Assembly: GCA_015233485.1 (NCBI GenBank)
Contig: JADFXO010000003.1
Location: forward strand, 1-33,024
From: Nitrospirota bacterium
Lineage (GTDB): Bacteria; Nitrospirota; Thermodesulfovibrionia; Thermodesulfovibrionales; Magnetobacteriaceae
Length of the DNA stretch: 33,024 nt
Direction of reading: 5' to 3'
Positions within the stretch are counted from its first letter, which is position 1; every line of letters begins with the position of its first letter. The notes beneath the pieces were generated by a model, which saw only the letters and a list, made by a program, of their open reading frames with translations, was not told the origin of the DNA and did not search any database. A program made the translations under genes and the position numbers. Of this stretch, positions 14,734-23,218 are shown piece after piece.

Positions 14734-15853
14734 CAGCCCAATGCTCGACACCCCGGCCATATTAATAATCTCGCTATCAATGCGCTTTGGCGGCGCGGAG
14801 GTGCGGGTTATTGAGACGGCGGCGCTTCTTCACGGCAGGTGCAAATACGGCGTTGTGACATTGAACGACACACCACTTCAGCATAAACTTCAGGAGCGAG
14901 GCCTCAATACATTTCCTCTTTCTATGAGCAAGGCGAATCCGCGTGTCCTTTTCAACATTTATAAGATAATCAGGGCAGGGGGATTTAACGTCGTTGACGC
15001 CCACAATCCACAGTCGCAGCTTTGGGGACTTTTCGCGGCCGTCTTTGCCCAAACGCCGCTTAAGATATGCACAGTCCACAGCAGTTATGGACTCACGGAA
15101 AAGGGAATCAGGAAGGTAATATACGAGCTGATTTTAAAGCTGAATATGTTTTTCGATGTTGCCTTTGTGTCTGTCTCTGAGGCAGTAACCATCTATCTCA
15201 CTGGCCTTGGGGCGAAACAAGACAGGATAACACTGACGCGCAATGGCATAGCGATGCCGCAGCAGGCCAGCCGGACGCTCAGACAGCAGCAAAGGACTGC
15301 CTTTGGCCTGGCGCAAGAGGATTTTGTTATAATCAGCGTGGGACGTCTTGAGCCGGTAAAGGGCCATATCTATTTGATAGATGCCGTTAGAGAGCTCCTT
15401 AAAGCAGGTAAGGCAGTGAAATGTCTAATAGTAGGCGAAGGCCGGGACGTTAACACCTTAAAAGAACGCATCGCGGCGCTGGGCATGTCGAACGAGGTGA
15501 CGCTGGTTGGGTTTCGCACTGATGTTGAGGCGCTGCTTCCTATGGCGGATGTCTTTTGTATGCCGTCTCTGTCTGAGGGGCTGCCCTATGCGCTTTTAGA
15601 GGCATGTGCCTTTGAGCTGCCGATTGTGGCCTCAGGGGTAGGGGGGATAGCTCATTTTCTAAAAAATGGGGAGACGGCAATTTTGGTGCAGCCTTCGAAT
15701 GTCCCTGAGCTTGTGGACGGGATAAGGTATGTTATTGATAATCCTCGTGAGAGTAAGGCGATGGGCGAGGCAGGGTACGCGCTCGTCAAAAATGAATTTT
15801 CAATAGAAACCATGCGCGGCCTCATGTTAGGTGTGTATGGTTTGAGGGGGTAG
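14726..15853 (+). CDS. Family 4 glycosyltransferase
   Basis: A soluble 375-residue GT-B enzyme. The N-terminal domain starts SMRFGGAEVRVIE, the Gly-Gly-Ala-Glu loop that contacts donor and acceptor, and continues with VDAHNPQSQLWG and CTVHSS. The C-terminal nucleotide-sugar domain shows SVGRLEPVKGHIYLI, IVGEGRD, VTLVGFRTDV and the E-x7-E motif in SEGLPYALLEACA with IVASGVGG. It would add one sugar from a nucleotide or lipid-phosphate donor to the growing repeat unit at the cytosolic face. The start overlaps the GT2 gene by 8 bases and the stop is one base from the next gene. Donor and linkage are unknown. Confidence 0.92.
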   Translation: MTNSPMLDTPAILIISLSMRFGGAEVRVIETAALLHGRCKYGVVTLNDTPLQHKLQERGLNTFPLSMSKANPRVLFNIYKIIRAGGFNVVDAHNPQSQLWGLFAAVFAQTPLKICTVHSSYGLTEKGIRKVIYELILKLNMFFDVAFVSVSEAVTIYLTGLGAKQDRITLTRNGIAMPQQASRTLRQQQRTAFGLAQEDFVIISVGRLEPVKGHIYLIDAVRELLKAGKAVKCLIVGEGRDVNTLKERIAALGMSNEVTLVGFRTDVEALLPMADVFCMPSLSEGLPYALLEACAFELPIVASGVGGIAHFLKNGETAILVQPSNVPELVDGIRYVIDNPRESKAMGEAGYALVKNEFSIETMRGLMLGVYGLRG

Positions 15854-15854
15854 A

Positions 15855-16868
15855 ATGGTCAGGAAACTTATATTGACACTGTTAATGTTGCTATTAACTC
15901 AGGGGGTGTTATTTGCACTGGAGCCGGGAAGCCTGCCGGGGGATTGGCGGCCGTTTTCAGACGAATCACCGTGGAATAAGCCGATACCTGCTGACGCCAA
16001 AATACATCCCAATTCAGGGATAATCATGAAAACTCTTGAGACCGAGGCTAAAAACATACGCCTGGCGAAGATATTTGCTATTCCCGTATGGGTCGTCGAT
16101 GCAAAAAAGACGCCGCTGACAAAGGTCAGGAGTACGAAGATATTCGACACATGGGATAAAAAACAGGCCGGCATAAGCGATGTGGCAATCCCTGTGACTA
16201 AGGAGATGTGGGGAGAGCCGACAGATGACGGCCATATCTGCATAGTTGACCCGGCGGTAGGCACTTCATGGGAGATGTCTGTTTACAGATGGCGAAAAGA
16301 CGATGACACACCCAAATGCACAACATTTAATATCTGGGATCTGAAAGGAACAGGCGTTGCAAATCCTAAGGGCAGCAAAAGATGGTTTCTAATCGGCGGG
16401 CGTGGCTCAGGATTTCCACTAATCGCGGGACTTATACGTCCTGAGGAGGTGAAGCACGGTGAGATCAGACACGCAATGGTCTTCACGTTTCCCAAAAACA
16501 GGAAACCGGAGACGGGCGACGCCATATTCATCTCACCGGCTGCCAGAAGCGACGGGGCGGTTAAGGGTGTGGAATATCCGATTGAGGGGATGCGCTTCCA
16601 GCTTAATCCAGCCCTTACGGAGAAGGATTTTGATAGCTGGGGGTTAAACAAGGAAGGAAAAATTGTAGCGAAGGCGCTGCAAAAATATGGAATGTACTTG
16701 GGGGACAACGGCGGGGCGATGGCGGTTCAGGCACAGCTTCTTGCCCCGGACTCTGATGATAACCAAAAGAAGTGGAACGATTTATTACCGGGTTTTTATA
16801 AGAATGTTGAAAAGATACCGGCGAATCAGTTTCGGGTGGTATATACCGGCGAGCCTGTGGTTAAATAG
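15855..16868 (+). CDS. Secreted protein of conserved but uncharacterised family
   Basis: 337 residues with a clear signal peptide (basic VRK, hydrophobic LILTLLMLLLTQGVLF, cleavage probably after FA near 22) and no lipobox. The mature start is WRPFSDESPWNKPIPADAKI. Further marked features are FPLIAGLIRPEEVKHGEI, RHAMVFTFPK, ISPAARSDG, GMRFQLNP and LQKYGMYLGDNGGAM. I recognise this pattern from a family of exported proteins of unknown function also present in other phyla, but know no demonstrated activity. The conserved His, Asp and Arg residues could suit a carbohydrate-acting enzyme; that is only a guess. It is the last gene of the exopolysaccharide operon and ends just before the shared terminator. 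Confidence 0.85.
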   Translation: MVRKLILTLLMLLLTQGVLFALEPGSLPGDWRPFSDESPWNKPIPADAKIHPNSGIIMKTLETEAKNIRLAKIFAIPVWVVDAKKTPLTKVRSTKIFDTWDKKQAGISDVAIPVTKEMWGEPTDDGHICIVDPAVGTSWEMSVYRWRKDDDTPKCTTFNIWDLKGTGVANPKGSKRWFLIGGRGSGFPLIAGLIRPEEVKHGEIRHAMVFTFPKNRKPETGDAIFISPAARSDGAVKGVEYPIEGMRFQLNPALTEKDFDSWGLNKEGKIVAKALQKYGMYLGDNGGAMAVQAQLLAPDSDDNQKKWNDLLPGFYKNVEKIPANQFRVVYTGEPVVK

Positions 16869-16885
16869 CTTGCGAAAATAGGGGT

Positions 16886-16916
16886 GCAGGGGGGTTACCT
16901 CCCTGCGTCTTTAATC
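16886..16916. terminator. Bidirectional hairpin terminator between the convergent polysaccharide and ketosynthase operons
   Basis: GCAGGGGGG (16886-16894), loop TTA, CCTCCCTGC (16898-16906): nine pairs with one G-T wobble. On the plus strand it is followed by CGTCTTTAATC and then a T-run (CTTTTTT). The stop codon of the minus-strand ligase gene (16911-16913) lies inside the CGTCTTTAATC tail. A similar hairpin with the same 11-base tail occurs at 26843-26871. Confidence 0.7.
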
Positions 16917-18212
16917 TTTTTTCCCGGCCTTACGCACATCTTTAAAAACAATAGCCTTACGTGCTCCCCCGTCGTACAATCGTTTATTAATAGCCTCCGG
17001 GCTTTCGATTTCTAGCTCCGGGGTAACACGCGCCTTGGCGCGCAAATTCTCTATGATGCCGTCACGAAATGCCTTGTCTGTCCTCAATGAGCCGACTCTA
17101 AGGATAACCCTGTCCGACTGGTTTTCCCCCGCCACGGCCTCTATCTGGTAATTCACTACATCTTTCAGCTTACAAATAGCGTTTTCTATCGTCTTAGGAT
17201 ACAAGGTGACGCCCTTTATTTTAAGTCTTTGTTTTTTCCTGCCGATAATCGGCCCTATACGAAGGGAGTTTCGGCCACACTTGCAACCCTCTGTTATCTT
17301 AAACGTTATATCTCCCGTCTTGTACCTTATTAACGGCATTCCCTCGATTTGCAGGGTTGTCAGGACAAGCTCTCCTGTCTCGCCGTCGTTAAGCGGCACG
17401 CCCGCCTCATCAACCACCTCGGCAATCACAAGGTCTGGGTGGCTGTGCAGGCCTTCTTTTTGGCCGCATTCGCAAAACGACACCTGTCCCTCGGTTATGC
17501 CGTATGTGGAGTAACATATGTCGCCGAAGGCCTCCTCCACAAGTTCACCAAGGGCATTTGAGCGAAGCGACGTATCCCTTATGCTTTCCCCAATGAGCAC
17601 GGCCTTTTTAATGTTCAGCTCCTTTGGATTAATCTTAAGCTCGCGGGCGGCGCGCGCCATGTGAAGCATAAAAGACGGCACTGCCACTATTGCCGATGGC
17701 CTTAGTTTCTCTATGAGGTCGAATTGTCTGATAGTGTTCTGTGGGCCTACCCTGGCAACCGCCGCCCCAAGCCTTATCAGCCCCCTATAGTAGGCGGCGC
17801 CGGCTATGAACAGGTTGTCTCCGGTTACGGCAATGTGAAACAGGTCTCCTTCTTTTGCTCCGGTGTATGTGAAACTTCTCTGTTCGTTGTAGGCAAGCCT
17901 CTCGATGTCGCCTTCGGTCATTGCAATGAACTGCGGCTCGCCCGTTGTGCCTGTGGTTGAGACAATCTCTCTGATAGAAATTCTTTTAGTTGCCAAAAAA
18001 TCCCAGTTATGCCGCTGAAGGTCTTCTCTGGTAGTAAAGGGCAGCTCCCCGACTCCTTTTATCTTGTTAGTGGCGATATTATTTTTTCTGAATACATCTT
18101 TATAATATAGGCTCGTGCTCCCTACACGCCCTATCAACTCTGCAAGGAGCTTGTCCTGAACACTTCTGATATCAGCGGGGGATGAGAAATCTATCGAATC
18201 AAAGACTCTCAT
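16911..18212 (-). CDS. PaaK/CapK-type adenylate-forming ligase
   Basis: 433 residues, the usual length for phenylacetate-CoA ligase-like enzymes. The ATP phosphate loop is STTGTTGEP (about 85-93), followed by YSTYGITEGQ (adenine region) and LIRYKTGDI with the conserved Tyr/Asp pair. The C-terminal subdomain is present (GRKKQRLKIKGVTLYP and a small alpha/beta tail). Cys pairs CECG and CKCG flank the centre, as in many PaaK proteins. The reaction is activation of a carboxylic acid to acyl-AMP and transfer to CoA or a carrier thiol. As the last gene of the ketosynthase operon it probably loads the starter acid. The true acid is unknown; aryl, hydroxy-aryl and fatty acids are all used in the family. 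It overlaps the previous gene by 4 bases. Confidence 0.88.
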   Translation of the reverse strand: MRVFDSIDFSSPADIRSVQDKLLAELIGRVGSTSLYYKDVFRKNNIATNKIKGVGELPFTTREDLQRHNWDFLATKRISIREIVSTTGTTGEPQFIAMTEGDIERLAYNEQRSFTYTGAKEGDLFHIAVTGDNLFIAGAAYYRGLIRLGAAVARVGPQNTIRQFDLIEKLRPSAIVAVPSFMLHMARAARELKINPKELNIKKAVLIGESIRDTSLRSNALGELVEEAFGDICYSTYGITEGQVSFCECGQKEGLHSHPDLVIAEVVDEAGVPLNDGETGELVLTTLQIEGMPLIRYKTGDITFKITEGCKCGRNSLRIGPIIGRKKQRLKIKGVTLYPKTIENAICKLKDVVNYQIEAVAGENQSDRVILRVGSLRTDKAFRDGIIENLRAKARVTPELEIESPEAINKRLYDGGARKAIVFKDVRKAGKKD

Positions 18213-18784
18213 TTAGTCAGACGGCAATACGCCTTCGCCCCTCTGTCCTTTGCAGCCTGTGCGTCCTCAAGTACAAAGAACTCCGCCTCATAGACATTCG
18301 TTCCTCTGCTGAGTACGCCCCCAGACACTGCGGTCTTCGTATATCCGTTTCTTATACACATCGCAGCGTATTCTATCACATCTTCACATGAATAGTTAAC
18401 AGGCGTCAACACGCACTCACCGCGAATATCAAACACAATAGTGATCTGAGCGGAGAAGGCGTTTGGTGATGTAAAGGGAAACATCAGCGGACTTGCGCCG
18501 TATATGCCGTTACCAAGCACACCCATGAAGAAATCGTCCTTTACGTCCTCGACCGAATCGTCAATCCCCATGAAGAGGCCAATATCGTCTCTGCCTGATG
18601 GAAAGGCGATCCCCGCGTCATCAAGGGCAAAGCTCACCGCAGTTACAGCGCTTTTTTCTATGTCATGGATAAACCTGGTCTTGCCGGTGCGTTGCCGGAT
18701 TGAATTCAGCGTCTCTTCAATAATGGTGTGGTCATCTGAATAAGAGTATCCCATTCCGGTTACAACTATTTCCATAGTTTTCAT
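18209..18784 (-). CDS. Short ketosynthase-like protein lacking the active-site Cys (N-terminal half only)
   Basis: 191 residues that align only with the N-terminal half of beta-ketoacyl synthases: EIVVTGMGYSYS at the start, GLFMGIDDS, SPLMFPFTSPNAFSAQITIVF and FDIRGECVLTP. At the nucleophile position (normally TACSSG) the sequence reads VNYSCED, so the catalytic Cys aligns with Tyr131, and the C-terminal half with both catalytic His residues is missing. It resembles the short ketosynthase-like (Ketoacyl-synt_2) proteins of aryl polyene-type clusters that pair with an active ketosynthase. The gene overlaps both neighbours by 4 bases and directly follows an intact ketosynthase gene, so the two products are likely co-translated. 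It looks like a maintained short gene, since there is no frameshift or residual 3' half. Confidence 0.75.
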   Translation of the reverse strand: MKTMEIVVTGMGYSYSDDHTIIEETLNSIRQRTGKTRFIHDIEKSAVTAVSFALDDAGIAFPSGRDDIGLFMGIDDSVEDVKDDFFMGVLGNGIYGASPLMFPFTSPNAFSAQITIVFDIRGECVLTPVNYSCEDVIEYAAMCIRNGYTKTAVSGGVLSRGTNVYEAEFFVLEDAQAAKDRGAKAYCRLTK

Positions 18785-19956
18785 ATTTTGGTCGGCCTTC
18801 CGAAAATCACGGCGGCATTTTGCCCGCCAAACCCTGCCGAAAGGGACATTGCCGCCCCCACGGGCGTTGCCTTTGCTGTGTTTGGCACATAGTTGAGGTC
18901 ACATTGCGGGTCAGGGTAGCGATAGTTTATCGTCGGGGGGATTACCCCCGTTTTTATCGCCATCAGGGCACACAGGGACTCAATCACCCCTGAGGCGCCG
19001 AAGGCGTGCCCAAGCATTGATTTCGTCGAGGACACATATGTTGTATATGCCGCCTCTCCAAGTGCCAATTTTATCGCCTTAGTCTCCATCAAATCATTAT
19101 AAACGGTTGCCGTGCCGTGGGCATTAATATAATTTATATCATATTGGCGCAGGCCGCTTTGTGATAAGGCAGCGGTAATCGCGCTGGCAAGCCCCCGGCC
19201 TTCCCTGTGCGGCGCGGTCAGATGTGAGGCATCCGCCCGTGAGGCGTAACCTAGTACGCGCCCATAGCACTTCGCGCCACGCGCAAGGGCATGTCTTTCT
19301 GCTTCGAGGACTAAAAAGGCCGCCCCCTCGCCAAGCGCCAGTCCGCTTCTTTTCTTGTCAAACGGCCGCACCTTGTCCTCTGTGAGAGCCTGAAGGAGAT
19401 TAAACCCCGCAAGGGCGAAATCACTGAGCACGTCAACGCCGCCCGCTATAACCACCTCAGCCTCTCCAGTTTTTATTGTCCTTGCCGCTATCCCGACTGC
19501 GTCAGTGCCGGAGGCGCAGGCCGTTGATATGGCACGTAGACGGCCTCCAATTGCAAAGCGCTGTCCCAGACACCTTACGGGATATGACAGAGAGGCCTCA
19601 ACAGTCCTGTTTTGAATATTGCCGTCTATGAGCTGCCTTTCACGGCTGAGGACATTTCCCAGAATGCTGCCAATAACCATGTCAGCTCCCTGAAGCTCCT
19701 CAGCGCTCAATCTGGAATCCTCGATAGCCATTTTCAGCGCCGCCCCGGCTATATAAAAAAACTTATCCTCAGGCCTTAGAGCATTCCCTATTTCAATAGA
19801 AGCTGTAAGCCATCCTTTCTTTGTATTAAGAAGCGGGGGCGGCTGTAGTTTTATAGAGTCTTCACCGCTGGTGAGGGCGTCCCAAAAGGCATCTATAGTA
19901 TCAAACGGCCGCAGCGGCGCAACCAGTCCCATTGCCGTTACCCATACATCCGTCAC
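18781..19956 (-). CDS. Beta-ketoacyl-ACP synthase (FabF-type ketosynthase), catalytically intact
   Basis: 391 residues with a complete thiolase fold. The Cys-His-His triad is present: C147 in STACASG, H280 in INAHGTATVYND and H317 in STKSMLGHAFGA, plus K312. The C-terminal SLSAGFGGQNAAVIFG strand is standard for FabF/KAS II. It performs decarboxylative Claisen condensation of a malonyl-carrier with an acyl thioester. The start is a GTG overlapping the upstream methyltransferase stop (GTGA); the next gene, a Cys-less short ketosynthase-like protein, starts within its own stop (ATGA). Arrangement and sequence suggest a dedicated secondary-metabolite or special-lipid enzyme rather than the housekeeping FabF, as no FAS gene neighbours it. 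Confidence 0.9.
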   Translation of the reverse strand: MTDVWVTAMGLVAPLRPFDTIDAFWDALTSGEDSIKLQPPPLLNTKKGWLTASIEIGNALRPEDKFFYIAGAALKMAIEDSRLSAEELQGADMVIGSILGNVLSRERQLIDGNIQNRTVEASLSYPVRCLGQRFAIGGRLRAISTACASGTDAVGIAARTIKTGEAEVVIAGGVDVLSDFALAGFNLLQALTEDKVRPFDKKRSGLALGEGAAFLVLEAERHALARGAKCYGRVLGYASRADASHLTAPHREGRGLASAITAALSQSGLRQYDINYINAHGTATVYNDLMETKAIKLALGEAAYTTYVSSTKSMLGHAFGASGVIESLCALMAIKTGVIPPTINYRYPDPQCDLNYVPNTAKATPVGAAMSLSAGFGGQNAAVIFGRPTKI

Positions 19957-20954
19957 GATTTAGCCGCCATCCACAGACACTCATTAAGCGTTAGCGACTT
20001 TATGTCAAATCCAATCTCCCCCAAAAGCGCTCTCGTCTGCTTCGCTGAATAAAACCCCTGCCAGCCCTCGCACACGCTCTCGGCAAAGTCATGGCACAAG
20101 GCCGCCCTTTGATATAACTTATCTGAGCCGCACTGTGAGTCAGGGTAGCCGCGCGTTATTATGCCCATCAGGCCGTGGCGTGTTAAGACCCTATAGATGT
20201 CCTCATAGACAAATCTCTTATGACCTCCGGCAATATATGGATCGGCGCAGGAAAATACGGCAGCGTCAAAATAGCCGTCTTCAAAGGGCAGCGGGCTGCC
20301 AAACCCGCCCCATTTATCCGAATGTATCCACTGTACGGCGTCAGGTCTCAACAGTTTAGCCCTTGCAGCCTCGTAAAAAGCGCCGTTATAATCAACGGCG
20401 GTAATCTTCACGTCCTCTGAGTATCTTTGTAAGTGGCATATATCATAACCCGGCCCATAGCATAGCACAAGCACCCTGTCTAAGGCACGGCAGCCCTCAT
20501 ATAATTTCTTGGCCAAAACGCCGCGCGCGTACTCAAATTCGGGATTGCCGAGAAATTCGTCCCATGTATCCACACACCCGCCGTTAAAATCATAAAGGGG
20601 CTTGCCCCCTCTGAGGTATTCTCCTGCGTAGTCTATACACCGGCTAAAAAAATTGTATTCGCCCTCAAAGCTGTCCAGTGAGCCGTGTGCCGGTTCGCGA
20701 TTAACGCCGTCTGCGGTATATCGGCCCTGCCGCCGGTATCCGCACTCTGTAAGAAAATCCAGCAAAACAGCAATCATCCTTCGCCTGTTGCCATCTTTCA
20801 AGGTATAGCCATGAGAGTTTTCCAGCAATTCCACGATCCTTTCAAACTCATCACATTCATGCTGCCCGGACAATACCCCGGCAATCCCCTCATCAAATAT
20901 GAAGTCCAAAAAACGGCGATTTAACGCCGCATGAAATATTGCCAATGATTCCAT
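19953..20954 (-). CDS. SAM-dependent methyltransferase with N-terminal helical domain
   Basis: 333 residues. The first ~110 residues are helical with a winged-helix-like look, as in O-methyltransferases of natural-product pathways. A Rossmann core follows with a divergent motif I (VLVLCYGPGYD, about 160-171), acidic loop ITAVDYN, YFDAAVFSCADPY, and YRVLTRHGLMGIITRGYP. The Cys-Tyr in motif I is unusual but the GPG turn is kept. It is encoded between the two ketosynthase pairs, so it probably methylates the acyl or polyketide product or its starter. I chose the ATG at 20954; a TTG one codon upstream is less likely. Its stop overlaps the following ketosynthase start. Confidence 0.75.
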   Translation of the reverse strand: MESLAIFHAALNRRFLDFIFDEGIAGVLSGQHECDEFERIVELLENSHGYTLKDGNRRRMIAVLLDFLTECGYRRQGRYTADGVNREPAHGSLDSFEGEYNFFSRCIDYAGEYLRGGKPLYDFNGGCVDTWDEFLGNPEFEYARGVLAKKLYEGCRALDRVLVLCYGPGYDICHLQRYSEDVKITAVDYNGAFYEAARAKLLRPDAVQWIHSDKWGGFGSPLPFEDGYFDAAVFSCADPYIAGGHKRFVYEDIYRVLTRHGLMGIITRGYPDSQCGSDKLYQRAALCHDFAESVCEGWQGFYSAKQTRALLGEIGFDIKSLTLNECLWMAAKS

Positions 20955-20969
20955 CAACAGTTTGTCTTA

Positions 20970-21989
20970 TTAAGGTTTACTCACCCGCGATAAAATAACG
21001 GCTGAGGCGTCTCCATCTTCCTCTGTCGCGTATATAATAACATGATTGATTTCAGAATGTTTGGCGTATTTTTTTAGTTCGGTGGCAAATAATGGATTTA
21101 TGGGACAACCACCGCCGCAGGCCATGGCCGATAAGATTATATTCCACATAGTGGAGACACAAAAGGCATAACCGAGACAATCAAAAAAACTCAGCGTGGG
21201 GACATCTATCTGTACAGTTTTGTAATCTGAAACGGCCACGCCTATGTCTCCTACTGTAAGGCCAGCCATCGAAAGCGCGCCGTCTATTGCCCTTTGAAGC
21301 GCCTGCTGAGGTCTGTCCGGAATTGTATAAGCGGCATACCCGGATATCGTACACAACGTAACCGGATTAATTGGCCTTAGTTCGTCCGCCGGTTCTATTA
21401 AGAGAGCACCGGCGCCCTCCGAAAGCGCCCCTGCCGCGGAAGGGTTGAATCTTGAGTAACAAAACGAAGATAATTCGTTACGCTCCTCGGCACAAACCAC
21501 GATGGCATGTCTCGCCCTCCCGGTCTCTATAAGAGTTGCGGCCAGCATGAGCGCCTTAACGGCAACTGATGGGCCGCCTATAATGGAATGCACCGGGCCG
21601 CGAATATTAAAGACGATTGAGGCATTTCCAGCCGGGGCGTTTAGCACGGACTCAGAAAAAAGGGCGGGGCTTGCCGTCTCTTTTGCCTCGGCCACGATAG
21701 TGTGATGGAAGCCGGCGCTGAAATTAAGCGCGCCGTTTGTGACTCCGGCAATTAAGGCATAATCACCAAAGCCGCCGGCCCCGCGGTCTCGTAACGCCTC
21801 ATCTACGGCAGTAACGGCATATGAGGTGATAGTGGCGCATCGGCGGAGTTTTCTTAACACGGCCAAGCCGGTCTCGCTGATATGGCCGGCAGCAACGCGG
21901 CGACCAAGGGCGGTTGCCTCAGCCAATGCCCCTGCGCCAACGCCGGCAGGGCTTATGGCGCCAACTCCGGTAACCGCCAGCCTTATCAT
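20970..21989 (-). CDS. Degenerate ketosynthase (chain-length-factor-like), no active-site Cys
   Basis: 339 residues, shorter than a full ketosynthase (about 400). The N-terminus MIRLAVTGVGAISPAG and the core NIRGPVHSIIGGPSVAV are unmistakable, but the nucleophile position aligns with Pro140 and the HGT histidine motif is missing; the region around DYKTVQIDVPTLSF replaces it. The C-terminus keeps a GxGC-rich segment and ends with strand GDASAVILSRV. In type II polyketide synthases, such Cys-less partners form heterodimers with an active ketosynthase and set chain length. This gene starts within the stop of the intact ketosynthase upstream (ATGA), which supports a pair. A decarboxylase-type role would need other residues, so I favour a structural partner. 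Confidence 0.8.
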   Translation of the reverse strand: MIRLAVTGVGAISPAGVGAGALAEATALGRRVAAGHISETGLAVLRKLRRCATITSYAVTAVDEALRDRGAGGFGDYALIAGVTNGALNFSAGFHHTIVAEAKETASPALFSESVLNAPAGNASIVFNIRGPVHSIIGGPSVAVKALMLAATLIETGRARHAIVVCAEERNELSSFCYSRFNPSAAGALSEGAGALLIEPADELRPINPVTLCTISGYAAYTIPDRPQQALQRAIDGALSMAGLTVGDIGVAVSDYKTVQIDVPTLSFFDCLGYAFCVSTMWNIILSAMACGGGCPINPLFATELKKYAKHSEINHVIIYATEEDGDASAVILSRVSKP

Positions 21990-23218
21990 CTGTACTCCCC
22001 GAAAATCAACGTGGCATTTGAGCCGCCAAACCCAAACGAATTGGATAGAACTGCCCTGATTTCCGCCGCCCTGCCAACCGTAACTATGCTTAGATTACAG
22101 TCGGGGTCAGGCGTTAGATAGTTTATATTCGCTGGAAGATAATTGCCGATGAGTGCCGCAACACTGACGACGGCCTCAACTGCCCCGGCTGCCCCCAGCA
22201 GATGCCCTATCATGGGTTTTATTGAGCTGACAGGAATATCCACATCGCCTTTGTTACCAGAGGAAAATACCTTTGTTATGGCGCGGGCCTCCATTAAATC
22301 GTTGTATTTTGTTGCCGTACCGTGGGCGTTGATATAGCCTATATCAGGGAATCCGGCCTCTTTCAACGCCATCGCCATCGCGTTTGCAGCGCCTTCGCCG
22401 CCGGGGTTGGGGCTTGTCATGTGGTAGGCGTCCGAGGCAACCCCGTAGCCGGTTATCTCGCAATACACCCTCGCATTGCGCCTTATGGCATGGCCTAGCT
22501 CCTCAATGGCCAATATGCCGGCGCCTTCACCAAGGATAAGCCCTGTCCTGTTTTTGTCAAATGGCCGGCAAATTTCCGGCGTAACGGCCATGAGCGAATT
22601 AAAACCCGCGAATGTGAACTCGCTCATCGTGTCATAACCTCCGGCAATGGCCACATCGTACCGTCCCGATGAGACAAGGCCAAAGGCATGGCCGATAGCA
22701 TTGGCCGATGATGCACAGGCATCAGAAAATACGGCGTAATCCCCTGTCAGCCCAAACTCTCTGAAGAGGTTTAGCGCCTGATAATGGGCAAGATAGTCGA
22801 GGGTCTTCGAAATCCTGGCCCTTGATATGCCTTTTTCTATTACCTCGCGATGAAAGGCCGCGCCGCTTAACATCCCGCCCAAAGTCGTTCCCAGCGACAA
22901 GAAGACATCAATGCCCGGCTTGATGAGGCCCGCAAGGCCAAGCGCCTCCCGCACCGCGTAAATAAGGAGATGCGACGCCCTGTCAAGTCTGCCGGCCCTC
23001 AAACGTGAAACCGGCGCGTGGGTATCACCTCTTATCTCTGCGCCAAGCCTGCCCCTGAATGGACTGGCATCAAATGCGGTTATCTCCCCCACAGAGGACT
23101 CTCCGGCCTTGATTTTCTCCCAATTAGCCTCAACTCCCGCGCCATGAGAGGTTATTATCCCCATGCCGGTCACCACTGCTCGTTTTCTCAATATTCCCCC
23201 GCAGGGACCCCCTCTCAC
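21986..23218 (-). CDS. Beta-ketoacyl-ACP synthase (FabF-type ketosynthase), catalytically intact
   Basis: 410 residues with the whole FabF-type fold. The triad is C168 in SDACASSA, H299 in INAHGTATKYND and H339 in SSIKPMIGHLLGA, with K334. The C-terminal NSFGFGGSNATLIFG strand is standard. The listed start is a GTG directly after the stop of the DUF218 gene. The conserved start of the family (RAVVTGMG) begins 13 residues later, so a TTG at 23191 preceded by GGGGGA may be the real start. It is followed with a 4-base overlap by the Cys-less partner. It shares many motifs with the second ketosynthase of the operon, so the two probably arose by duplication and then diverged, each with its own partner. 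Confidence 0.88.
   Translation of the reverse strand: MRGGPCGGILRKRAVVTGMGIITSHGAGVEANWEKIKAGESSVGEITAFDASPFRGRLGAEIRGDTHAPVSRLRAGRLDRASHLLIYAVREALGLAGLIKPGIDVFLSLGTTLGGMLSGAAFHREVIEKGISRARISKTLDYLAHYQALNLFREFGLTGDYAVFSDACASSANAIGHAFGLVSSGRYDVAIAGGYDTMSEFTFAGFNSLMAVTPEICRPFDKNRTGLILGEGAGILAIEELGHAIRRNARVYCEITGYGVASDAYHMTSPNPGGEGAANAMAMALKEAGFPDIGYINAHGTATKYNDLMEARAITKVFSSGNKGDVDIPVSSIKPMIGHLLGAAGAVEAVVSVAALIGNYLPANINYLTPDPDCNLSIVTVGRAAEIRAVLSNSFGFGGSNATLIFGEYR

Noticed and set aside
5091..16868. Exosortase/PEP-CTERM-linked exopolysaccharide locus
   Set aside because: The kinase/export/Wzz arrangement and sigma-54 control recall such loci, but no exosortase, PEP-CTERM protein or PrsR-type regulator is encoded here.
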